DNA of 64,000 nt from Synechococcus sp. ROS8604 (lineage in GTDB: Bacteria > Cyanobacteriota > Cyanobacteriia > PCC-6307 > Cyanobiaceae). Below the pieces are notes generated by a model. It saw only the letters and a program-made list of their open reading frames with translations. It had not been told where the DNA came from and did not search any database. Numbering within the stretch: the first letter of the stretch is position 1; every line of letters begins with the position of its first letter. This document shows, piece by piece, positions 7,062-15,432 of the stretch. A program made the translations under genes and the position numbers. Location: positions 1,178,001 through 1,242,000 of the forward strand of contig NZ_CP047946.1 of assembly GCF_014279655.1 (NCBI RefSeq), written 5' to 3'.

Positions 7062-7535
7062 TCATTGATCGTTGCTTGGATGCTCTGAACAGGGCATCCA
7101 GAAGTCACCCATCGCGTGCACCCCTTGGCATCCTTGTGCAGCGGCCTGGGCTTCGGCTTCGGCCCGGGTGGGGTAGGCCATGAACCTCGGGTCATCGCCC
7201 TCTTGATGTTGGTTTGGCTGTCCATGCTGGTGAGCGCTGTGATCAGTCGAGTTTTTGCCTAAGGGCACGAGCCCCATGCTCATCGGTCCTGCGGTCCAAA
7301 CGCCCATGGTGTTCACTCCGATCGCCAACAGACCCATTCCCACCACCGAGAGGTTGATCACACCCATCGCGACAACTCCGATCGAGACGACCCCCATCGG
7401 AACAACCCCGATACAAATCACCCCCATGGGCACAACTCCGATGGAGACCGTCCCCAGCGGAGCAATTCCGATTGCGAATTTCTTTGGCGTCGTGCCGCAG
7501 TGTCCTCCTTTGGTCTTTGGGTCTGGATCAATCAT
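7062..7535 (-). CDS. Decapeptide-repeat protein with C-terminal DUF3721-like domain
   Basis: A 157-residue protein in three parts. Residues 1-23 are a polar head with one cysteine. Residues 24-93 are seven consecutive 10-residue units of the pattern VVPMGVxxIG. Residues 94-115 form a His/Gln-rich linker (five histidines). Residues 118-152 match DUF3721 as I recall it: FMAYPTRAEAEAQAAAQGC, then GVHAMGDFWMPC. The repeat has hydrophobic residues and glycine at fixed spacing, so a regular solenoid or a beta-rich membrane-associated fold is likely. It is unlike a standard pentapeptide repeat. Histidines and the paired cysteines suggest metal binding, and its convergent neighbour is a Fur-family regulator, but both links are inference. 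Confidence 0.7.
   Translation of the reverse strand: MIDPDPKTKGGHCGTTPKKFAIGIAPLGTVSIGVVPMGVICIGVVPMGVVSIGVVAMGVINLSVVGMGLLAIGVNTMGVWTAGPMSMGLVPLGKNSTDHSAHQHGQPNQHQEGDDPRFMAYPTRAEAEAQAAAQGCQGVHAMGDFWMPCSEHPSNDQ
7257..7466 (-). repeat. Seven 30-base coding repeats
   Basis: The DNA encoding residues 24-93 of the repeat protein consists of seven 30-base units. Copies two to four are most alike; at the codon level they share GG, ATG and GTG triplets at fixed positions. On the plus strand this appears as a periodic run of CCCAT and AACTCCGAT-like blocks. The repeats lie fully in frame, so unit gain or loss would not shift the reading frame. Confidence 0.8.
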
Positions 7536-7590
7536 TGATTAATTATTACTGCTCTTGTGGCGAGCAGAAGCTTCCGTCAATCTGGTGAGT

Positions 7591-7854
7591 ATGGACCTTT
7601 CTGGCGTTTCAGGCTTTCACGAAATTATCGTGCTCCAACCCCGAGGATTCGAAGAGGGGTTGGACGCGGTCATGGCTGTACGCGAGCAACGCACTGTTCT
7701 GCTCAACCTTTCAGAGATGGAGCCGAAACTGGCGCAGCGCACCGCTGACTTCGTTTCTGGTGGCGTCTATGCCCTGCAGGGGCAGGAGCGTCGTGTGGGA
7801 GAGCGGGTGTTGTTATTTGCACCAGCTTCTGTTGATATTGATCAGCTCAGCTAA
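7591..7854 (+). CDS. SepF-like (DUF552) protein
   Basis: An 87-residue protein from ATG 7591 (GTG 7585 and TTG 7555 are in-frame alternatives). The core VLLNLSEMEPKLAQRTADFVSGGVYAL and the end ERVLLFAPASVDI match the C-terminal domain of SepF/Ylm, the FtsZ-associated cell-division protein that forms a small alpha/beta sandwich. Canonical cyanobacterial SepF (Cdv2) is considerably longer, with an N-terminal membrane-binding helix and a linker, both absent here. This is therefore a stand-alone SepF-domain paralogue, and a role in division is inferred only from homology. Its 3' end overlaps the convergent arsS gene by eight bases. Confidence 0.75.
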   Translation: MDLSGVSGFHEIIVLQPRGFEEGLDAVMAVREQRTVLLNLSEMEPKLAQRTADFVSGGVYALQGQERRVGERVLLFAPASVDIDQLS

Positions 7855-8896
7855 GGGCTCCACCACAGCTGGAGCCTCCTCCAGCTGTGCATCCGAAACA
7901 GTGAGCTCCAACAGCTATCGGTTGGTTGTTGACGCTTCCAAATTGATTCAGAAGTTCATTAAGGGTCCTTGGTCCAGAACGCACGGGGATGCCTAATTGT
8001 TGATTGAAATCGCAGTCGAACAAATGTCCAGTCCAGTCGACACTGATCAAATGTCTGCACATCACTGCGCTGAGGTTGTTGTCGCGATGGGCTTGATGCA
8101 GCAAGGCGTAATAATCCTCAAGCTCACCATGGGCCTTTAACGTTTGGGCAAATCTTTGAATTGGCATGTTTGTGATGGTTAATAATCTGCTGAAATGAAT
8201 GCCATGATTTCCCAAGAGTTTTTCGCGATATATGCGTTCTAATTCTCCTTGTGCTGGTGGTAATTGTGCCCCTGAAGGATTGAAGACTAAATCCAGTTCA
8301 AGGTTGCTATTAGGCATTCCATAACCCAGTGCATTCAGGCTTTGTAGGCCAGCAATACTGCGCTGAAAAACACCAGCCCCTCGTTGGGTGTCTACTCTCC
8401 CCTCTTCAAAACATGGGAGAGAAGCAACCACTTTGACTCCTGCATCGGCCAAAAATGCAGCTAAATCTTCTTGGCCAGGTTCTTGCAGGATCGTGAGATT
8501 GCAGCGATCAATCACTTGAACACCAAGGTCCCGAGCTTCTTGGACCAGTGATCGGAATTGGGGATGCAGTTCTGGAGCACCTCCCGTTAGGTCGAGGCAG
8601 TTGAGTTTGAGCGTTTGGAGAACCTTGGGAATGAGCTTGATGTGCTCCTCTTCCATCATTTCCGTTCGCCACGGTCCCGCATTGACATGACAATGGCTGC
8701 AGCTCTGATTGCAGCGGTAGCCCAGATTCACTTGAATTGTCTCCAGCTCTCCACGGTTGAGTGCAGGGAACGGCTTCGCCCTTCGCTTGGGATCTTGCTC
8801 AGTGAGAGGGGAGATGGATGTCAAGGTGAGGGGATGAGGGGACCGAGGTGTTGGTTGTGGAGAAGGCTGCAGCGCTGCTGATGAGTTATTCAGCAT
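7847..8896 (-). CDS. arsS: Arsenosugar biosynthesis radical SAM protein ArsS
   Basis: A 349-residue radical SAM protein from ATG 8896-8894. Longer readings up to 8968 would run into the upstream gene, whereas this ATG lies just inside the stpA stop, giving a short coupled overlap. The cluster motif CNQSCSHC (about 62-69) is the CxxxCxxC that binds the 4Fe-4S cluster. The C-terminus has HCFGCTAGGGSSCGG, the cysteine-rich DUF3641 tail typical of ArsS. ArsS is proposed to build the deoxyadenosyl/ribosyl arsenical precursor of arsenosugars from dimethylarsenite. The usual partner, the arsenite methyltransferase ArsM, is not in this window. Confidence 0.85.
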   Translation of the reverse strand: MLNNSSAALQPSPQPTPRSPHPLTLTSISPLTEQDPKRRAKPFPALNRGELETIQVNLGYRCNQSCSHCHVNAGPWRTEMMEEEHIKLIPKVLQTLKLNCLDLTGGAPELHPQFRSLVQEARDLGVQVIDRCNLTILQEPGQEDLAAFLADAGVKVVASLPCFEEGRVDTQRGAGVFQRSIAGLQSLNALGYGMPNSNLELDLVFNPSGAQLPPAQGELERIYREKLLGNHGIHFSRLLTITNMPIQRFAQTLKAHGELEDYYALLHQAHRDNNLSAVMCRHLISVDWTGHLFDCDFNQQLGIPVRSGPRTLNELLNQFGSVNNQPIAVGAHCFGCTAGGGSSCGGALS

Positions 8897-10097
8897 CAGT
8901 GCATGAATGAGGCAATGTTTTAAACCAATCGACGTACTCATTGGGACCTCCCTTGACGAGGCAGTCAAAACGGAGTGGGTCGTCAGGATCGCTGATCCCT
9001 GACAGCTGGCTGTTGCTCAAATTCGGGCGATCGACTTCTCCATGACTGCTGTCCACAAGAACAACACGGGCTGGCCGGTCATAACTTGCACCGAGTTGTT
9101 GAAGAAGGGTTAAAAAGCCTCTGTCGCTTCCTCCTCGCAACCAACCATTACCCAGTGGACAGGGCGTGGATGTCACGGTGTCACCGACGCCAACCAGCAT
9201 CGGAATGGCATCGCGTTTGATGTGCTGATGACAAAGATCCAGCAGGGCTTGATGATCGTGGGGCGCGTTGCGCACATTGAACCTCTCACCAAGTGGTGCA
9301 GTCCCGGTTTTTTGTGCGATGTGCCGATTGATGAGCACGAGCAATCCCACTTCTTTGATGGCTCCCTTCAGCATGAATTGGATGTCAGTGGTTCCAACAT
9401 CGCCAGGTACTGCCGGTTTGATTCGTTCCTCACCAGAGGCATCAAGTCCCAGGTTTGGAGCGACGTGTAGAAAAAATGACTTGGGTAGTCCAGCCTCTGC
9501 AGCGGCTGACATCAGGGCATCCATCAAATCGGACAACATCAATTGCAGCTGTTTTTGGCGATCCACGTCTCCTTGGATCCTGCTGAACAGACTGTTCAGA
9601 TTGATGGTTGGTGAGACTTGCGTATCAAGAATGGCGAGCTTGAGTTCTTCCTCGAGTGCTTGGCCCTGTAAATCAGGCAGGACTTGACTCAGTTTGAAGC
9701 GCAATAGATCTTCCATCCTTTGAGGCACGGATTCCAGGAAGCTCATTTCCTCATCGCTGACCCCGGGGTGGCAAACCATGCCAAATCGGTCTTGAAATTG
9801 AACGCCTCCCGCGGCCAGCCCTGGCAGGTAGAGCCCCTCCTGTTGGGCCTTCTGGTTGTCGCCTAGGGCTTTTTCAACGAGTCGGTTTACACCTCGCCTC
9901 CCCTCATGTTCACCGTTCGTCAGCACGCTGAACTTGTTTTGCATCGCTGCCGCCGCTTGCACGTAATCAGCGCGAAGGCTGCGGGTGAGCGGATCTTTGA
10001 CAAGGGGCATGCAAACTCCGTCGAGGTCTTGCACGATCAGCAAGTCTGTCTCCGCACTCATTTCGTCACGGAGTGCATCAAGGCTTAGTGGTGCCAT
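8886..10097 (-). CDS. stpA: Glucosylglycerol-phosphate phosphatase StpA
   Basis: A 403-residue protein with an HAD-type nucleophile motif QDLDGVC (23-29; D24 nucleophile, D26 acid/base) and a late acidic motif VGVGDTVTSTPCPLG. Length and overall sequence fit cyanobacterial StpA, which removes phosphate from glucosylglycerol-phosphate to yield the compatible solute glucosylglycerol. Its partner GgpS (the synthase) is not in the window. The protein acts in the cytoplasm during salt acclimation. It lies directly upstream of arsS, whose start overlaps its stop; the two may share a message even though the functions differ. Confidence 0.85.
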   Translation of the reverse strand: MAPLSLDALRDEMSAETDLLIVQDLDGVCMPLVKDPLTRSLRADYVQAAAAMQNKFSVLTNGEHEGRRGVNRLVEKALGDNQKAQQEGLYLPGLAAGGVQFQDRFGMVCHPGVSDEEMSFLESVPQRMEDLLRFKLSQVLPDLQGQALEEELKLAILDTQVSPTINLNSLFSRIQGDVDRQKQLQLMLSDLMDALMSAAAEAGLPKSFFLHVAPNLGLDASGEERIKPAVPGDVGTTDIQFMLKGAIKEVGLLVLINRHIAQKTGTAPLGERFNVRNAPHDHQALLDLCHQHIKRDAIPMLVGVGDTVTSTPCPLGNGWLRGGSDRGFLTLLQQLGASYDRPARVVLVDSSHGEVDRPNLSNSQLSGISDPDDPLRFDCLVKGGPNEYVDWFKTLPHSCTDAE

Positions 10098-10153
10098 TGT
10101 TTGAGCGATGTCCTTAGGAGTTTTGAAGCGGTTCGAGAGCGCGATGGGGTGTT

Positions 10154-10741
10154 TTAGCGCAGATTTCCCATGGCTTTGCGATAAGCGGGACGACGCTCAA
10201 CATGTTTGATTGTTGTTCGAATTGATGGATAGGGAGTTAGATCGACCTGGGGAAACATTAGAGGTAAATAAGCTAGATAAGCCTGAATAGCGCAATCCGC
10301 TGCTCCCCAGATGTTCCCTACAAGGGGTTGACCTGTTTCTAATTGGCAATCCAACTCTTTCATGAGACGCGGAAATTCTTTCTCTCGATGCCTTGGAACA
10401 AGCATGGCAATTGATAGGGTTGAGTTGGCAAACTGTAACCACTGGCTTGTAAGAGCTTTGTGTTCAATTGTTTGGATGTCTTCGCTATATTGCTCTGCCA
10501 AGTGCAAAAGGATTGCTCCGCTTTCAAAGAGGGTGAGGGGTTCTCTATTTGGCATTGAAATACTTGAATCGATCAGTGTTGGAAGTTTTCCGAATGGGTT
10601 GATTGCGAGGAATTCTGTGTTGTAGTTCTCGCCCTTCTGATGATCCAGTTCGATTAATTGATAGGAGATGTCTTTTTCCTCCATGTACCAACGTGGCAGA
10701 CTTGCCCTCGTTTTTGGGCCTCCGTAAAGCGTCAACACCAT
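10154..10741 (-). CDS. Glutathione S-transferase family protein (copy 2)
   Basis: A 195-residue paralogue of the protein at 3604-4185. Both begin with LYGGPxTRASxPRWYMEE, share NPFGKLP and ESGAILLHLAE, and keep the helical-domain segment WGAADCAI. Between those blocks they differ at many positions, so the duplication is old. The gene stands in front of stpA on the same strand with a 56-base gap. The function is presumably glutathione-dependent detoxification or reduction; the substrate is unknown. Confidence 0.85.
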   Translation of the reverse strand: MVLTLYGGPKTRASLPRWYMEEKDISYQLIELDHQKGENYNTEFLAINPFGKLPTLIDSSISMPNREPLTLFESGAILLHLAEQYSEDIQTIEHKALTSQWLQFANSTLSIAMLVPRHREKEFPRLMKELDCQLETGQPLVGNIWGAADCAIQAYLAYLPLMFPQVDLTPYPSIRTTIKHVERRPAYRKAMGNLR

Positions 10742-11254
10742 GGAATCTTCCTCAGATTTCTAAAGCTTTTGGTGATGCTTCACCCAGGGGTTTCCAGTGT
10801 TATCATAATGGCTGATTGATTGTAAATACCAATATCAAAGGGGATCCAGCGCTCCTGTCGCTTTGATCAAAAGTCGTGAGATGGCTGTGGTTTGTTGTTG
10901 CGGAATCAGACTCTTATCTTTGTTGCTTGGCTGAAGACCAGCGTGATGCATCTGTATTAAATCGAACACTATTTAATCTTTGTGCTGGTTATGGCGAAGG
11001 GCTGCCTTGTTTGTTTGACCTCATTCTTTAGGCAGTTTTAATCTTTGCTTGGTTTCTGGGCCTTTGGTATTGAACAGCAAGAGCGCGAGATGGCTGTAGC
11101 TGCCTTGCTAGCGGGGGTTTTGAGGCGTGATTGTTTGAGCGCAGCTCCCTTTGTTCATGCCGCGAAGCATGCCCGCAGCCTGGTGCTTCCTCATCGGGAA
11201 CATCGAGCTCAGCTATGCCTTCTTTAGTGTTGGGGTGTGCAAAGCGATGGGTTG
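10742..11254. other. Divergent intergenic region
   Basis: About 500 bases between the second GST gene (minus strand) and the dehydrogenase-like gene (plus strand). It should contain both promoters. Short frames such as 11045-11227 show no recognisable protein. The A/T-rich part at 10950-11050 is the likeliest promoter area, but I cannot assign sites. Confidence 0.4.
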
Positions 11255-12784
11255 ATGGAGACGGTGCTGGATAGCAACTCATTTTTTTCGCCGTCTCTTG
11301 ATCGGGACGCCATCCACCGCCGCATTCTGGAGCTGGAGAAAGGCAAGGTTGGCCTCTACAGCGTGGGGCTCTATCCCGCCTCCCTGGCCTACAACTGCGC
11401 CATGCAGAAAAACAGTGAGGGGCATCTATTGCTGGCCCCTCGCCCAGGTCGTGACTTGCTTGGCGCGTTTCCCGACGATGTGATTCAAGGCATGGACGAA
11501 GTCCATGTGGCAACGATTGAGGCGATGGCCACCCACGAGCTTGCTGGCAAGCGTGTGACCAACTCCTTAGCCGACCTTCTGATGCGCTGTGAGTTGGTGA
11601 TCCTGAGTGCGAACAGCAACCACGTCGAGGAAGATCTGAGAGAGGCTTGTCGGCTGCGCTCGGAGCTCAACAGGGAACAAGTGGTGATTGCTTGTCTTGC
11701 TGGCTCGTTTGGTCATGATCAAATCGCCAATGAGTCTTATGTGCTCTGCGAAAAAGAGCCCAACTTGGCTTTTTTCTCTGGCTTTCATCGGCATGGAGCC
11801 TTACGAAATCCCCTGGATAGTTTTACGGCCAATTTCTGTCATCCCAATGCCCTAACGGCTCTTTTGGGCGCACGTTTGCTTGATTGTCTTTCGCCGAATA
11901 TTCAGGTTTCTCCGGGGGTTCACAACGTGGAGGGCCAGTACATCAAGGCAGCTAAAAACATGGCATCTGTGTTTGCAGGCTTTGGTTACTCGTTTCACAA
12001 ACAGAATCCAGGCGTTTTGCCGACGTTGCTCACGCTTCTTTTGGATCAATGTTTGGATCAGGCCGCCACGGTGTCAATGGCACGCCGCGATCGTCAACGG
12101 CTTTACAACCGCCAGCCATTTTCACTGACTGAACTCGGTTATGGCGTGCCGAGAATTGAAGCGGCCCTGGTGCGTGAAGGGGACATGGAGAAGGTTCGTG
12201 ACCATACCTTTGCGCAACTCACGGCGATGGTTGCTGATGTTCGCGGCAGCATGATGATGCCCGTTTCAGGGAAGCCAACGAGGAATTTTCAGGTTGGGCA
12301 GGTGCTTTCTGATCACATGCGCCTTGAGCAGCGTTGTCCGGAAAGCATGGAGGAGTTGGAAGGTTGGTGTGAAGCTGCCGGCTTACGCAAGGGCGGCCTA
12401 GAGGGGTTGAAGGCTTTGCGTTATTGGCCACAAATTGCGCGCAAATATTCCATTCCTGTTCACGATGCATCCATGATCAATTTGCTCTATATGGCTATTT
12501 ATGGGCGACAAGCGACCAAGGATGTTGCTTTTTCAGTCATGACTGATAGCCGGCAATTATCTACCTATTGTCAAGAATCTGTTCGACCATCCCATAGCCG
12601 CCGTTATGCCGAGGCTTTGCAGAATCTGGACCTGCCTGAGGCCATGGATCTGATCGTTAATGCGGTGATTGCAGATAATGCAAGGCGCCTGATTCGAGGC
12701 GATTCAGGGTTCGAGGATATGGAAGTTGATGATGATCCTCCGGCCTATCTTCGAGCGATGAATGTGATTGAAAATGCGCTTTAA
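11255..12784 (+). CDS. Glycerol-3-phosphate-dehydrogenase-like protein
   Basis: A protein of about 509 residues from ATG 11255 (GTG 11237 gives 515). The N-terminal half reads like a Rossmann dehydrogenase of the GpsA/ketopantoate-reductase type: a strand KVGLYSVGLYP, then SLADLLMRCELVILSANSNHV, equivalent to the second nucleotide-binding crossover. The middle has GVHNVEGQYIKAAKNMASVFAGFGY, which resembles the GpsA segment that carries a catalytic lysine. The classical GxGxxG is not present, and the C-terminal 200 residues are not recognised. A link to glucosylglycerol synthesis, which consumes glycerol 3-phosphate, is suggested by nearby stpA but unproven. It ends with a four-base convergent overlap. 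Confidence 0.5.
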   Translation: METVLDSNSFFSPSLDRDAIHRRILELEKGKVGLYSVGLYPASLAYNCAMQKNSEGHLLLAPRPGRDLLGAFPDDVIQGMDEVHVATIEAMATHELAGKRVTNSLADLLMRCELVILSANSNHVEEDLREACRLRSELNREQVVIACLAGSFGHDQIANESYVLCEKEPNLAFFSGFHRHGALRNPLDSFTANFCHPNALTALLGARLLDCLSPNIQVSPGVHNVEGQYIKAAKNMASVFAGFGYSFHKQNPGVLPTLLTLLLDQCLDQAATVSMARRDRQRLYNRQPFSLTELGYGVPRIEAALVREGDMEKVRDHTFAQLTAMVADVRGSMMMPVSGKPTRNFQVGQVLSDHMRLEQRCPESMEELEGWCEAAGLRKGGLEGLKALRYWPQIARKYSIPVHDASMINLLYMAIYGRQATKDVAFSVMTDSRQLSTYCQESVRPSHSRRYAEALQNLDLPEAMDLIVNAVIADNARRLIRGDSGFEDMEVDDDPPAYLRAMNVIENAL

Positions 12785-15432
12785 TCAATCATGATGACGT
12801 TGTCCGCCACGGATTTGTAGGGATCAGGATCACAGCTCAGAACAATCACCTGGAGGCCCCTTGAAACGGCTTCTTGCAACATCTTCAAAACGCCCTGCAA
12901 GCGCTGAGCATCCGTGTTAGTGAAGCCGTCGTCGAAGAGCAGGGGAAGACAGCCCCCATGCCGCTCTTTGAGGGTGTCGGCAATCGCGATGCGTAGGGCT
13001 GCATTCAATTGTTCTTTCATCCCGCCGCTTAATTGCTGAAAGGCAAAGAGCGTTCCCTCCCGTTGTAGGCCTAGTTGTTGCAAGCCATCTTGTGGGTCAT
13101 ACCCAAGCGAACAGCCGTCTTTTGGGTTGCCCAGCAGGGGTTGAAGGACCTGATTGATGTTCTGTTTAAGCGGATTGGAATAGCGCTGAGAGAGATCACT
13201 GCGCGCTTGTTGAAAGAGTTGAAGTAGATGGCTACGGGCGCGGACCAAGAGGGCTTCCTGCTGTTCAGCTTGCATGGCTAAGTCGAGCTTTGCTGAGGCT
13301 TCTGCCACTGCGGAGTGGAGATCACTCTGTCCAAGAGAGTCGCATCGTTCCAGGAGTGCACCACGCTGGCTCCCCAGCTCATGACGTTGCTCTGTGAGCT
13401 GATGCTCTAGGCGATCAAGCGTTTCTAATTCCGCTTTTGGATCGCAGATCTCTTGCCCTGGGATGGGTCGTTGAAGGTCCTGAATATGAGCTTTCAATGC
13501 CTGTTGTTGATTGATCAATGTTTGGATCAATTCTGCGAGTTGTTCCTGCGATCCCACCTCTTGTTCAAGTGTTTGATGTTGCTTTAAACGTTGCTCCTGC
13601 TCTGCTTTGAGTCGTTCTTGCTGGAGACGCTTCTGCTGCCATTGTTTCTGTTCGGCATTGTGCTGAACTTCCAGTTGCCGCATTTGTTGTTGATGAGTGT
13701 TGCTTTCGTCTTTCAACTCTCGGTAGTGAATCCGGCACGTTTCTAGGTCTTTTTCATCATCTGAACTGGGTTTCAGACCGTTGGCTGGAAGACCTTGATT
13801 GAGGGCATCCAACTGGAGACGTAACTCCTCGAGATTGGGGACTTTGTGTCCTGGAGGAGGAGCCAGTTGTGTTAATTGGGCTTTTAAGAGTGCTTGCTGT
13901 TGGAGAAGGTGGTTGCGTTGTTCGTTGCGTTGTTGAGCCTCCTCAACGGAGCTTGCGTTCCAACGCTTTAAGCCAGCTTGCAAGGCACTTTGTAGGGTCT
14001 TTTGTGTGTTTTCGAGTGAGGCGAGTCCTGTTCCTTCGCCTGGGCTGATCTTTAGACGGACGTGCTCTCCAACGCCAATGCGGAAGACCCCTGCTTGTTC
14101 GCATGATTCACCTTCCTTCAGATCTGATCCCTCAATGGAAATGGTCTGATCTGCCGATTCCACCAAAACTTTGGAGGCCATGCTCTCGATGCGAATCGCG
14201 ATGGCCCGAAGCTCCTCTTGGGTTTTGTGCAGTTGCTGCAGGTCTTGGGCGGTCCCGGCATCGATCTTGTTGAGCGCCGCGTTGAGTTGCTGTTGCTGTT
14301 CGGTTAAGCGTTGGCGTTCCTGATCCTGCTGATGGACACTCTCAAGGCGCCGTTGCAGGTCATCGCGGTCCTTTCGTTGTCTCAGCAAGAGCCCCTGTTC
14401 TTCCAGGGTTTGTTTTTTTTGTTCGAGTTCTGCGGTCCGCTTCTGTGCCGCTTTGATTTGGTTGCTGGCCGCGTTGCAGGTCGTCTCTAAATCTTTGAGT
14501 TCACGCTCCAAGCTGGCCAGGCTGCGCTCACAGGCAGTGCTGTCAGCCGCAAGCTGGCGCAAGCTGGCGCAGCTTTTTTCGAGTTGCTGCTGCTGCAGGG
14601 TGAGTGGCTTCAATTGTTGAAGCGCTTCCTGCCACTGAAGCAATCGCTGGCGCTGTCGTCGGAGTTCAGGCAATTGCTCGCGTTCCAGGGCGCGCAGCTT
14701 GGTTTCAACCCGATCGAGCTCATCACAGGACAGCTCAAACCCCTGCAGTTGTTCCAGGCTTGAAGCGTGATGCTCCTTGGCGGCTTTAAGAGCTTCTTGC
14801 CGCTTCCACAGTTCGCTTTGCTGACGAACGCCTCGGCTGCTCAAGCTTTCGGAGACCAGGCGTTCGAGTTGGGTGTGAACGCGTTGATCCAAGGGTGATT
14901 GCAGTGATTGCTCGGCTTGTTGTTCCAAGCATTCGATCAAGCTGTTGAGGTCGTAGTGCTCATGGCCGAGGCTCAGCAAGTCGCGACCCGATTCACCCTG
15001 CTTGACCCAAAGATGGGCCCAGCGGCTGGGCAATGTTTTGTTCACCTGCCTGCTGTTGAGGATCTCGTCAACGCCGAGCAAGTGGGCTAGCTGATCCTCA
15101 GCGGCTGATCCAATCAGAGCCGCCTGCCCTTTGGCTGCCAATTGGGTGGTGCCACTGGGTCCGCTGAAGCGTTTGAGCAGGGTCCAGTGTTGTTGGCTGG
15201 CTTCAAATTCCAGCTTGATTTGGGGGTGGCCGGCATGGAGCTGGGAACGCAGATCCTGCGCTGCCGTCCCACTGGCGGCCGCACGCACAAACAGGGTTCG
15301 ATGCAGTGCCTCTACCAGGGAACTTTTGCCGCTTTCATTGGCTCCGCCAATGACCGTTAACCCTGGAGCAAAATCAAGAACCAGTTCTTGATGGCGGCGA
15401 ACGCTGGTGAACTCACTGCGAATCAGCCGCAT
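12781..15432 (-). CDS. SbcC/YhaN-like coiled-coil ATPase
   Basis: An 883-residue SMC-like ATPase. Walker A is GGANESGKSS (29-38), the ABC signature is LSGGMKEQ (801-808) and Walker B is LLFDDGF (831-837). Long Q/L/E-rich coiled coils lie between. A strand-rich segment near 424-470 interrupts the coiled coil, as in YhaN-type proteins. I find no CxxC zinc hook, unlike Rad50/SbcC. Its start overlaps the end of the phosphoesterase gene by ten bases, so the two are co-translated and probably form an Mre11-Rad50-like complex acting on DNA ends. The physiological substrate is unknown. Confidence 0.8.
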   Translation of the reverse strand: MRLIRSEFTSVRRHQELVLDFAPGLTVIGGANESGKSSLVEALHRTLFVRAAASGTAAQDLRSQLHAGHPQIKLEFEASQQHWTLLKRFSGPSGTTQLAAKGQAALIGSAAEDQLAHLLGVDEILNSRQVNKTLPSRWAHLWVKQGESGRDLLSLGHEHYDLNSLIECLEQQAEQSLQSPLDQRVHTQLERLVSESLSSRGVRQQSELWKRQEALKAAKEHHASSLEQLQGFELSCDELDRVETKLRALEREQLPELRRQRQRLLQWQEALQQLKPLTLQQQQLEKSCASLRQLAADSTACERSLASLERELKDLETTCNAASNQIKAAQKRTAELEQKKQTLEEQGLLLRQRKDRDDLQRRLESVHQQDQERQRLTEQQQQLNAALNKIDAGTAQDLQQLHKTQEELRAIAIRIESMASKVLVESADQTISIEGSDLKEGESCEQAGVFRIGVGEHVRLKISPGEGTGLASLENTQKTLQSALQAGLKRWNASSVEEAQQRNEQRNHLLQQQALLKAQLTQLAPPPGHKVPNLEELRLQLDALNQGLPANGLKPSSDDEKDLETCRIHYRELKDESNTHQQQMRQLEVQHNAEQKQWQQKRLQQERLKAEQEQRLKQHQTLEQEVGSQEQLAELIQTLINQQQALKAHIQDLQRPIPGQEICDPKAELETLDRLEHQLTEQRHELGSQRGALLERCDSLGQSDLHSAVAEASAKLDLAMQAEQQEALLVRARSHLLQLFQQARSDLSQRYSNPLKQNINQVLQPLLGNPKDGCSLGYDPQDGLQQLGLQREGTLFAFQQLSGGMKEQLNAALRIAIADTLKERHGGCLPLLFDDGFTNTDAQRLQGVLKMLQEAVSRGLQVIVLSCDPDPYKSVADNVIMID

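Noticed and set aside
7255-7542. Plus-strand open frame of 95 codons with P-I-T repeats
   Set aside because: It is the complement of the decapeptide repeat; periodic codons on one strand leave the other open. The minus-strand reading with the DUF3721-like end is far better supported.
11028-11513. Long minus-strand frame before the G3PDH-like gene
   Set aside because: It runs into the coding region of the plus-strand gene and has a proline/arginine/cysteine-rich composition typical of a shadow frame.
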